Shown here in pieces: positions 27,898-35,532 of a stretch of 64,000 nucleotides of DNA. The notes under the pieces are model-generated. The model saw only the letters and a program-made list of their open reading frames with translations, had not been told where the DNA came from and ran no database searches. The stretch's first letter is position 1; each line of letters starts with the position of its first letter. Source of the DNA: an uncultured SAR324 cluster bacterium (lineage in GTDB: Bacteria; SAR324; NAC60-12); the NCBI GenBank assembly GCA_905182865.1, contig CAJJCY010000002.1:257040-321039 (forward strand). Direction: 5' to 3'. A program made the position numbers and the translations under genes.

Positions 27898-28635
27898 TCA
27901 GGAGTTTTCTTTAGCTGGCGGAACCGGCTCAAACAAAGGCCCCTTCCAGTCTGTCTTGTTTCCATAGCGTTTTCGTGCCTCCCCAAGCGATTCTATATTT
28001 TCGGGACCACGATTTTGAAAGAGTTCATTTTCAATCTCAAGAAACCCTCTTAGCAACATACCGGCTCCTTTGTAAAAATCTGCATTAGGCGCTGATTCAA
28101 CTGCTTCGCTACACGATGGGCCCCATATAAGAAGGTGTTTTTTCAAGAAACTGGCTTGATAATCAAGCCACCTGCCTTCCTCTTCAGAATCTTTAGAATT
28201 GGTCTGTTTGCTGATTAGCCAATTCATGATTTCCAGTTCAAATCCAAGGGTATCTTCCGGTTCCGGCAATTCACCTTCCTTCTTTTCCAGGCCAACCTCC
28301 TTCATAAAACCTCTAACTGACGCCAGTGGGGCTTGAAGAACGCTACCTGAGAGATAGTAAGACTCGTATGGTATAACATCTGGTTTGTGAGGACCTATAA
28401 ACAACTGGACAAATTCGTATTCCACCTCATCTGGTCCATGTTTTTCGAGATAGCTACGAATGTTTTCCCAACCTTCACTCATCAGAGGAGACAACTGGGC
28501 GGTCCCTTTAACCCTATCTGAAATACGTTCCAGTAGGGATAGAAGTAATTCAGCATCCGGCTCTTTCCAAAAAAGATGCACAAATAAACCGTAATATTTT
28601 TGCCGAAGATCTGCTAACTCTTTGTCTCCAATCAT
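27898..28635 (-). CDS. TorD/DmsD-family molybdoenzyme chaperone
   Basis: 245-aa all-helical protein with the TorD-like motif IPYESYYLSGS and the region DTLGFELEIMNWLI, in place of the family E-x-PxD/ELxFM patterns. These chaperones bind Tat signal peptides and hold apo-enzyme for cofactor insertion. In the FDH gene neighbourhood of other proteobacteria a TorD homologue occupies the same place, so FdhA (Tat signal SRRGF) is the probable client. Confidence 0.8.
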   Translation of the reverse strand: MIGDKELADLRQKYYGLFVHLFWKEPDAELLLSLLERISDRVKGTAQLSPLMSEGWENIRSYLEKHGPDEVEYEFVQLFIGPHKPDVIPYESYYLSGSVLQAPLASVRGFMKEVGLEKKEGELPEPEDTLGFELEIMNWLISKQTNSKDSEEEGRWLDYQASFLKKHLLIWGPSCSEAVESAPNADFYKGAGMLLRGFLEIENELFQNRGPENIESLGEARKRYGNKTDWKGPLFEPVPPAKENS

Positions 28636-28647
28636 AGTTTTACCTCA

Positions 28648-29091
28648 CTAGATGTCTTCCTCAATATCCCCACCAGCCTCAAAAAGAAGATGTTCCATTT
28701 GTCTTGCAATGAAAGCTTTGTATTCTAAACTATCTTCAAGCAAGGCATCCGCTTCGTTCTTTCGTAATTCTCTCTCCTCCAAAACAGCTCCTCGCACCGC
28801 GTTTTCAATCCGTCCAAACAAGTGTTCGTTACTGCCAGGTAGATGGTCAATCACATCTTGTTTCCACCAGCGTACCCAAATTTTGCTGTAAGGACCTTTT
28901 TCAAAAAATTCTGTTGATGATTTTACGGCTTCCAAAGAATCAATATCTGCTCCTTCTGTTAATCCGTCTACTTCTCGCCATTTCTTCAATGACTGGTCCC
29001 GAATAAAGGCATCAAGAGCAGCATCCATGAACTCCTTATTCTTGCTTTTACCTCCTTTCTTAGACCTTTTTTTCCTTCGTATTTCGTTCAT
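28648..29091 (-). CDS. Conserved-looking protein of unknown function in FDH accessory operon
   Basis: About 147 aa from the ATG at 29089-29091, one base after the upstream TGA; an earlier ATG (29115) would overlap the upstream gene by 23 bases. Strongly basic N-terminus (RRKKRSKKGGKSKNK) followed by an acidic helical body containing SKIWVRWWKQDVIDHLPG. No signal peptide or cysteines. The position between the Fe-S protein and TorD is where alphaproteobacterial FDH loci carry DUF3305/DUF3306-type genes, but I do not see a clear match. Function unknown. Confidence 0.65.
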   Translation of the reverse strand: MNEIRRKKRSKKGGKSKNKEFMDAALDAFIRDQSLKKWREVDGLTEGADIDSLEAVKSSTEFFEKGPYSKIWVRWWKQDVIDHLPGSNEHLFGRIENAVRGAVLEERELRKNEADALLEDSLEYKAFIARQMEHLLFEAGGDIEEDI

Positions 29092-29092
29092 A

Positions 29093-31072
29093 TCAAGGCT
29101 CCCATCCTTTTTCAACCTCCATCATTGCCACTACAGTCCGGCAGTCTGGACACATTTTAAGGATGTTTTTTCGATCTCCTGAAAATGTATGTTTTAGCGA
29201 TTCAATTTCGAACAATTTTGATTCAACTGCTTCTAGAGCTCTTCGGTTGATGTAGGGCTTCCCGCATTTTGCACAGGCAATCATTTCATCCTCAACAACC
29301 TTTTTATAGTCTAAAGTTGGTTTCTCAAGAAACAACTCACTCCTGAGTGTGACTACATTTTCAGGGCATACTTGCTCACATAGTCCGCATCCTACACAGT
29401 TGATATGTTTGAAGTAAAGACTGTTGTTCTCTTCATCAAACTTAAAGGCATTTGTAGGGCAAATATTGGCACAGGAGCGACATAGCGTACATCCAGATTC
29501 TTTAACCTCAGCCAGAGCAAATGGCAAGTCGGGAGAAAGTTTCATTGTTCCAGGTTCTTTACCAGTTTGTTCAAAGAAACTTTCAAGCACTTCGGCCATA
29601 ATTTCACGATTCCCTGTTTGACGAGGAGTTCTCCAGCTAGGAGCTAAGGGAGCGTCACTCAACTGCGAAACAAATTCATTAACAGAACTAATCGCGTCTT
29701 CTTCCATTCCTTCTTCAACAGTGACAATCCGCACCCTCTCCTGTCCCAATTCAAAATTATGTAAAACCAACTTTGTAAAATCATATTTTTGATATAGCAA
29801 TTCCCGTTCACCGTTTGGACAACTCTCACAACCGAGAAGTCCAACTCCTGCAGCTCCCAATGAAAATGCTGCAAGCATATTTGACTCAGATACGTAGCGG
29901 AGGCATGGAACCTCCACAGGCAATACCCCTGGCGAATAGGGCAGTGGTATTTCACCGGCGGTTTCCAATACTTTGCGTCCCATTTCTTCACAATGGAAAA
30001 CAATCACCGGTGGTTCTTCATTACCTTGTTTCTCTTTTGATGATTCCAGCAGAGCCGCCATTCTAGCATAGATTTCCTGAGGAGACGGTTCTGTAAACTG
30101 CAGTGCGGATGTAGGACAGGCTGAAACACAAGCACCGCAACCTTCACAGGTCAAGTGATCTACTTGAATGCGTAGTCTATTTTCAGTCTGTCTTGAAATA
30201 GCATCATAAGGACAAAAGTCTATGCAACGCCCACAAGTTTCGATTCCTTTGTCTCCTCCCGCGCAAATCGTTTGTTCGTAAGTCACGTGTTCAGGTTTGT
30301 GAAAGTTACCCACTAATTCCCTAACCTGCGTGGCCGTTTCTTCCAGAATTTTGCTTTCTGTGCTTGACAGCAAATGAACCCCTGTTCTACTTTTGACACC
30401 TGAAGGTGGGGCCTTTGTCAAAATAACAAGTTGGTCAGCCATCAGAGAAAAGAGTTTTTGAGTGCCTCCGTTTGTCTTCGAATCTGGTTCCAAAGTGATC
30501 TGTAAATTACCCAGGCGCCCCTCCACACTGACTAGGGTCGACCTCTGTTCCAAAAGTGAGGAGTCTCCCAAACCTTCGATTTTTGAGGAAATGCAGAGAG
30601 TCACTCCTCCAGTTCCATTTCCCTCCATATCCTTCAGCATATTGGCAAGTTTCAATCCTTCTGGAAACTCTGTATAAATAACAACCCGATTCCCAACCTG
30701 AAGCGGATTTACCTGAACTGGATTCTTTGCCTTGATTTTAGAGGCCTCAATCTCAGCATGAATCATTTTTAACGCCTTTGAGTGTGCTTTCTCAATGTCA
30801 GTATGGGGTGAAAAACAGTTTCCCTTTAAATCGAGAAAATGAAGCTTTTTCCCTTGCAAAGCCTCCTCAAAGATAGAAGGTTCTGCACAGCAGCCAATAA
30901 CCACATGCTCCAGTTTTTGCTGATCTGCCTCTTTAGCAAAAGCATGGATTTCATTCTCAGGATTACTTGCTACTACAACCAGAGGCATAGTCTTACCAAT
31001 TTTTTTTGAATCAACCTTGACGGTGGAACGGCAATCACAAAGAAACGCCCCCCAACGTTTTTCCTGCATCAT
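29093..31072 (-). CDS. Multi-[4Fe-4S] ferredoxin protein with MvhD/FlpD-like domain
   Basis: 659 aa, no signal peptide, presumably cytoplasmic. Order: an N-terminal segment with GAFLCDCRSTV and later VVIGCCAEPS, recalling heterodisulfide-reductase-type proteins. Next come two ferredoxin motifs (TCGRCIDFCP, CEGCGACVSACP). An MvhD/FlpD-like domain follows (VIVFHCEEMG, VEVPCLRYVSESNMLAAFSL, GLLGCESCPNG). Then two more ferredoxin motifs (CTLCRSCANICP, CVGCGLCEQVCP) and a C-terminal CAKCGKP...CPDC zinc-ribbon-like tail. Proteins of this type occur beside Tat-FDH genes in proteobacteria. It may supply or take electrons for FDH maturation or couple it to a soluble carrier; the role is not established. 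Confidence 0.8.
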   Translation of the reverse strand: MMQEKRWGAFLCDCRSTVKVDSKKIGKTMPLVVVASNPENEIHAFAKEADQQKLEHVVIGCCAEPSIFEEALQGKKLHFLDLKGNCFSPHTDIEKAHSKALKMIHAEIEASKIKAKNPVQVNPLQVGNRVVIYTEFPEGLKLANMLKDMEGNGTGGVTLCISSKIEGLGDSSLLEQRSTLVSVEGRLGNLQITLEPDSKTNGGTQKLFSLMADQLVILTKAPPSGVKSRTGVHLLSSTESKILEETATQVRELVGNFHKPEHVTYEQTICAGGDKGIETCGRCIDFCPYDAISRQTENRLRIQVDHLTCEGCGACVSACPTSALQFTEPSPQEIYARMAALLESSKEKQGNEEPPVIVFHCEEMGRKVLETAGEIPLPYSPGVLPVEVPCLRYVSESNMLAAFSLGAAGVGLLGCESCPNGERELLYQKYDFTKLVLHNFELGQERVRIVTVEEGMEEDAISSVNEFVSQLSDAPLAPSWRTPRQTGNREIMAEVLESFFEQTGKEPGTMKLSPDLPFALAEVKESGCTLCRSCANICPTNAFKFDEENNSLYFKHINCVGCGLCEQVCPENVVTLRSELFLEKPTLDYKKVVEDEMIACAKCGKPYINRRALEAVESKLFEIESLKHTFSGDRKNILKMCPDCRTVVAMMEVEKGWEP

Positions 31073-31736
31073 AAATTTTTCCTATTGAAATAAATATTAA
31101 ATTTAATTTTTTTGATAATCCATAGACACCTTGTCAATAATACGGAGAATGCTTAATTGAGACTTCTAAATTCTTTAGTCCATTGATGGTCAAAAAAAAT
31201 AACTTGTCAAAATGTTGATGGTTTTCCTCAGACATTCTTCTGAATCTTTAATGAAACCGATTAATTACTAATCAAAAATCATTGTATATATAATTTTTAC
31301 CCTCTGAGTAAAAATTGTCCTAATATGAGTCTAAAGTTCCTTAATTCAATAGTTACTTTCATAGAAAGGATTAATTAGAAATAACTACTGCAACTATAAT
31401 TTAAATAATGATCGTAAATGAACACAATTTTCTATTTGTCGTACAGTTATAAATATAATAAATTCATCATTTACGACAATCTCACCTGAGCATTATATCT
31501 TTTTTATTATTACACTAAAAGATTTTTCAACAAATATTCCCATATCATTAGCCTTACATATAGTTTTAATGAATAAAAATATCATTTACAAAGCATTTCT
31601 TTTATTTAAATAAAAATATGAGGAACTAGACTTTAAACTGCTATTTATTGGATAGTAAAGACAAATATGGAATTTGCATGTAAACTTTCGTTTCGACGTA
31701 ACGTTAAGGAGGCGAGATTTAGTAAGTTGTATTTGA

Positions 31737-31755
31737 TCCTTGCAATCAGCAAGGA
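31737..31755 (+). promoter_or_regulatory. Hairpin covering a Shine-Dalgarno
   Basis: Perfect 7-bp stem TCCTTGC (31737-31743), loop AATCA, GCAAGGA (31749-31755). The right arm contains part of AAGGAGAGG, which lies directly before an ATG at 31762, so folding would hide the ribosome site. Confidence 0.35.
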
Positions 31756-31761
31756 GAGGTT

Positions 31762-31812
31762 ATGAGTCTTTTGAAGAACAATCAACAATTGCAAGAATCT
31801 CCCCCAAAATAA
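31762..31812 (+). CDS. Possible 16-residue peptide
   Basis: ATG to TAA encoding MSLLKNNQQLQESPPK, preceded by the strong AAGGAGAGGTT. Too short for homology and without a downstream plus-strand gene, so it could be chance, a remnant, or a regulatory peptide. Confidence 0.2.
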   Translation: MSLLKNNQQLQESPPK

Positions 31813-31880
31813 CTGAAGTCATCATAGTTCGAAAACCTATTTCAGTAACATATTAAGATGGGCAATTGATTAAAATGCTA

Positions 31881-33533
31881 TCACCAAGGATGGAAATTAC
31901 CTTTTCCGTCTCCTTTGTAAAAGATTAACGAATTAGAGCTGGCGGAAACCAAAGCCAGGTCAATGAGCCCATCCTTGTCGAAATCTCCATGCGATAACGT
32001 GATCCCATCTTCCTCCGTTTTGATGGAATAAGCTTTATGGAAAGTTCCACTTCCATCTCCCAAAAAAATGGCAATTCCACCAGATGTTCGATTAGAAACG
32101 GCTAGGTCCAATTCACCATCCTGATTGAAATCCTCACTGGTCAATCCATGTGGATTGACTCCAGAAACATATCTTGCCAACGGTTTCAGGTCCCCCATTC
32201 CATTTCCCAGAAGCACCTCTACAGATTCCTCACCTGCAACTGCTACAGCTGCGTCAACATGTCCATCACCATTCCAGTCACCGTATGCTCGATAGTGGGG
32301 AAAACGGCCTACTTTAACCACATTTGCCTCCTTAAAGGTCCCATTACCATTGGCTAGGATAACAGATAAAGTATGTGAGCCCAGACTGCCCACTACCAGG
32401 TCAGTAATCTTGTCTTGATTAAGATCAACACCATCAATGATGTGTGGGCCTCGCTCCACATCAAATGAATATGAGACTTTGGGAATTCCTGTCGAATCAT
32501 TAATCAAAATAACCACTTTGGAGAGCCCTGCCTGAGCTACAGCCAAATCTGGGAGGCCATCCTGGTTAAAATCTTCTGCTACTACACTTGGAGGTCCATG
32601 GATTCCTTTTATTTCCCTAAGTCCATAAAGACCCCCTTTGCCATCTCCAAAATACAAACTCAAGCTCCCAGCACCGGCATTGGTAGTAATAAAATCCAGG
32701 TTACCATCTCGGTTAAAATCAGCAGTTTCAACCCATGTAGGTCCCTCACCAACAGGATATTGATGGTTGGAAATTATACCACCAGTACCGTCCCCGAGGA
32801 GAATGGTTAATGTTCGAGAAGCAGAGGCTGGAATCGCAAAATCAAGGTTACCATCGTGATTAAAATCATCGATGTTGATTGCGTGGGGGAAAAATCCTCC
32901 AGTCTGGTGGTTTCCTGAATGTTTTTTTAGAGTTTTTTGATGGGCTAACAAGTCAAAACTTTGCTGAAAATTCGGCTGAAAGAACCTGTTTTGACTATTA
33001 TTTTTTTCAGAAAATGAGACTGCTATTGGACGAAAAAATGCTGCAGGTACAATCAAATCGTGCAAGTGGTGGAGAAGAGAACCGCTCTTTTTGGGTAACC
33101 ATATCAAATTATCAAATAGGGGAACCTGCTTTTTGAAAAAAGCTCCGTCAACAGATGTTTTTAGTTTTAGCGTTCGAAGATAGGCGATCAAGTTATTTAC
33201 ATCTCGATCTGTCAAATTAAATCCTAACGCAGGCATGAAATCAGTCAAGCCAACAGCATTACCTCCAAACTTAATAACTGTTGCCAAATAATCATCAGTT
33301 CTTTTTGGAAGAACTTCTAATAAATTGGCTACGGGAACAGGAGGCTTGGCCACCTTTTTTTCCCAGTCCCAACCTTCTCCATTCTTGCCATGACAAAGTA
33401 CACATCTTTCAATGTAAACTTCTTCACCAATCTTTAAATTTATATGATTTTCAGCCAGAAGTGCGAAAGGCAGGAAAATTAGAAATATTACTGTTTGATG
33501 AAGTACATTTAAAGTCTTATTCATTGGACGCAA
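31881..33533 (-). CDS. Cytochrome c fused to seven VCBS/FG-GAP repeats
   Basis: 550 aa, exported (signal peptide ending near ALLA). Residues ~34-120 are a class I cytochrome c: CVLCH (Cys44, Cys47, His48) with a probable axial Met100 in FMPALGF and the C-terminal helix DVNNLIAYLRTL. After a ~90-residue linker come seven repeats of the type DFNxDGxxDxAV (for example DFNHDGNLD, DWNGDGHVD, DFDKDGLID), enough for a seven-bladed beta-propeller with calcium-binding loops. It lies 45 bases after the NrfD-type gene and reads as the last gene of the FDH operon, so it may take electrons from the membrane subunit (inference). Confidence 0.82.
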   Translation of the reverse strand: MRPMNKTLNVLHQTVIFLIFLPFALLAENHINLKIGEEVYIERCVLCHGKNGEGWDWEKKVAKPPVPVANLLEVLPKRTDDYLATVIKFGGNAVGLTDFMPALGFNLTDRDVNNLIAYLRTLKLKTSVDGAFFKKQVPLFDNLIWLPKKSGSLLHHLHDLIVPAAFFRPIAVSFSEKNNSQNRFFQPNFQQSFDLLAHQKTLKKHSGNHQTGGFFPHAINIDDFNHDGNLDFAIPASASRTLTILLGDGTGGIISNHQYPVGEGPTWVETADFNRDGNLDFITTNAGAGSLSLYFGDGKGGLYGLREIKGIHGPPSVVAEDFNQDGLPDLAVAQAGLSKVVILINDSTGIPKVSYSFDVERGPHIIDGVDLNQDKITDLVVGSLGSHTLSVILANGNGTFKEANVVKVGRFPHYRAYGDWNGDGHVDAAVAVAGEESVEVLLGNGMGDLKPLARYVSGVNPHGLTSEDFNQDGELDLAVSNRTSGGIAIFLGDGSGTFHKAYSIKTEEDGITLSHGDFDKDGLIDLALVSASSNSLIFYKGDGKGNFHPW

Positions 33534-33578
33534 TTGCTGCTGTCCAGTAAGACTTTTCCAAAGAGATCAACATCAATA

Positions 33579-34529
33579 TTAACCACCAAAAGGAATTTGA
33601 TTTAGCTGCGGTATAACAGTTAGTGGAGCCTTCAGTTCCCCGCCCCAAACTATCACAAATCTAAGTATTATCCCTCCGGACAGGATCGATGCGAATTTGA
33701 CACCGGAAATCCAGTCAACATAGGGTTGTATCACCTTATTAAAGATCATTTCAATAAAAGTAAGTATCAATGGAATGGTCAAGCCTAAACCAATAATTCC
33801 CCACCAAAACCATGGAGCCAGTACTCCTTGAGTTACGTACTCATATGCCATAACACTACCATTAGGAGCAACAAAATATCCTGAATTATCTATTTTGACC
33901 GGGTTAGAAGAAAGATGGTCCATAAACCTCTGTAATTCAAACAACTCAACCAAGACAAAAAATATAATAGCGTAACCAATTATACGCAACACTCCGGAAG
34001 ATTCTTCTGATTTTGAACTTCCGAAATTTTGATAAAGTACATACATCAGCCCGGATCCGGCCAATCCAGTCAAGACTCCTGAATTCAGAAATAAGTATGG
34101 TAAATACTCCTGTGACCATAGCGGGACAAACATTGCTCCGCTCAGCAGCAATCCAGTGTAAAAGGACACAAAACCAAGAATAGGGGAAACAATCACCCCT
34201 AAAACACGTCTAATAGTTGCATTAATTTTGTAATACCAAAGTGCTGCATATGTCGCAACCAGAGGAACTGCCAAACCAACACTCCAACCCCCAATCACAA
34301 GCCAGGAATCATAATTCTTGAAGAAAAAAGGAAATAATATTCCTCTTTCTGGTTTGCCCAGGTGAAAAGCAATAAAAGCTCCTGCCAACGCGAGAACAGG
34401 TAGAACTAAATAAGATGTCATTCTGGCAAATTTTTCAAATTGCTTGAATTTAATCCCTAGTAAATCAGCTGCTACAGCAATGACAAATAATCCACCGCTT
34501 AACCCTCCAAAAAAGAACTCTTCCAACAT
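33579..34529 (-). CDS. nrfD: NrfD/PsrC-family membrane subunit
   Basis: 316 aa with eight to nine hydrophobic segments. It begins FFFGGLSGGLFVIAVAADLL, the typical NrfD first helix, and has FHLGKPERGILF, a family loop near the quinone site. NrfD subunits exchange electrons between an Fe-S subunit and menaquinone/ubiquinone without haem. It follows fdhB at the place where cytochrome b (FdhI-type gamma subunit) is usually found. The start at 34529 is fixed by a TAA two codons upstream in frame. Confidence 0.85.
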   Translation of the reverse strand: MLEEFFFGGLSGGLFVIAVAADLLGIKFKQFEKFARMTSYLVLPVLALAGAFIAFHLGKPERGILFPFFFKNYDSWLVIGGWSVGLAVPLVATYAALWYYKINATIRRVLGVIVSPILGFVSFYTGLLLSGAMFVPLWSQEYLPYLFLNSGVLTGLAGSGLMYVLYQNFGSSKSEESSGVLRIIGYAIIFFVLVELFELQRFMDHLSSNPVKIDNSGYFVAPNGSVMAYEYVTQGVLAPWFWWGIIGLGLTIPLILTFIEMIFNKVIQPYVDWISGVKFASILSGGIILRFVIVWGGELKAPLTVIPQLNQIPFGG

Positions 34530-34550
34530 CTCTTATGACCATTCTGGCTT

Positions 34551-34739
34551 TTAATTTTCATTATTTGAATTATTATCATTAAAGTATACGATAGAATTTT
34601 GAAAAATGTTTTTGGTAGTTGCACCAATTACAAATTTATCTCTTAAGTCAGGTGTACCAGATTGCCTGATTGAAAAAGGCCCTCTGGTATTCTTTTGAAG
34701 AAACTTTGAATGAATATTCAAGAATTCAGAATTTTCCAT
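34551..34739 (-). CDS. Possible small protein between fdhB and nrfD
   Basis: 62-codon frame in the 340-base gap between two FDH subunit genes. No recognisable ribosome site, no known motif, ends in an Asn-rich tail. May be spurious; kept because the gap is otherwise unexplained inside an operon. Confidence 0.25.
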   Translation of the reverse strand: MENSEFLNIHSKFLQKNTRGPFSIRQSGTPDLRDKFVIGATTKNIFQNSIVYFNDNNSNNEN

Positions 34740-34869
34740 TAAAAGAGAATAAATCCTTAGATTTCATCAAATGGTTAAATATGAATGTATTCCACCGAAT
34801 ATACTACCATCCGGTGAAATAATTCAACATTATCTGAAGCGATTTAGTAAATCCGCTCTCTATTATCAT

Positions 34870-35517
34870 CTAATTACTTGGATAGGCTGTTCCTGCACCC
34901 CAAATATTCCCCGAACCTCTGGCTGCGGCGCGATAGCGTACCACGTTTGCGACTTCTTCTGCATCGCCTGCCACCAAAGCTTTAGTGGAACATACAGAAG
35001 CGCACATAGGAAGCTTGCCCTCAGCAATACGGTTAGATCCATACAATTGCTGCTCAACAGCAGAAAAAGCTTCTTCGGGACCGCCCGCACAATAAGTGCA
35101 CTTGTCCATCACCCCACGTTTTCCAAAAGGGGAACCTTGGGGGAATTGCGGGGCACCAAATGGACAAGCATAGAGGCAATAGCCACATCCAATGCAAGTT
35201 TCCTTGTTGACATGCACAATCCCGTCGGCCCTGTTGAACAATGCATCAACTGGACATACTGAGATGCAAGGTGCATTGGAACAATGCATACACGGAACAG
35301 CCACGTTTGTTTCCCCTGGTTGTCCCTCATTAACTGTAACCACACGGATGCGTGCAATCCCGGGGGGAACATTATTTTCGTTCTTGCATGCTATTTCACA
35401 ACCACCGCACTCAATACAGCGTTTTGTGTCCACATAAAACTTCATCCTTGCGGGTGCGTGTTTCCCTTCTGGTCCAGAGGCTGAACGGTTGGGGATGGTT
35501 ATATTTGTTGTTGCCAT
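34870..35517 (-). CDS. fdhB: Formate dehydrogenase iron-sulfur (beta) subunit
   Basis: 215 aa with four ferredoxin-type [4Fe-4S] motifs: CIECGGCEIAC (Cys34, 37, 40, 44), CMHCSNAPCISVCP, CIGCGYCLYACP and the split CTYC...CASVC pair, the pattern of FDH and polysulfide reductase beta subunits. It passes electrons from FdhA to the membrane subunit. No own Tat signal; presumably exported in complex with FdhA. It ends without the C-terminal membrane helix of FdnH, consistent with an NrfD partner. Confidence 0.93.
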   Translation of the reverse strand: MATTNITIPNRSASGPEGKHAPARMKFYVDTKRCIECGGCEIACKNENNVPPGIARIRVVTVNEGQPGETNVAVPCMHCSNAPCISVCPVDALFNRADGIVHVNKETCIGCGYCLYACPFGAPQFPQGSPFGKRGVMDKCTYCAGGPEEAFSAVEQQLYGSNRIAEGKLPMCASVCSTKALVAGDAEEVANVVRYRAAARGSGNIWGAGTAYPSN

Positions 35518-35532
35518 TTTCCTTCTCCGATA

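Larger units (their letters stand above)
31073..31880. other. Intergenic region upstream of the FDH accessory operon
   Basis: About 800 bases, very AT-rich, between the cytochrome-propeller gene (3' end) and the Fe-S protein gene (5' end). It must hold the promoter for the accessory operon, but no box stands out. On the plus strand a small reading frame with strong Shine-Dalgarno and a hairpin lies at 31737-31812. Confidence 0.55.
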
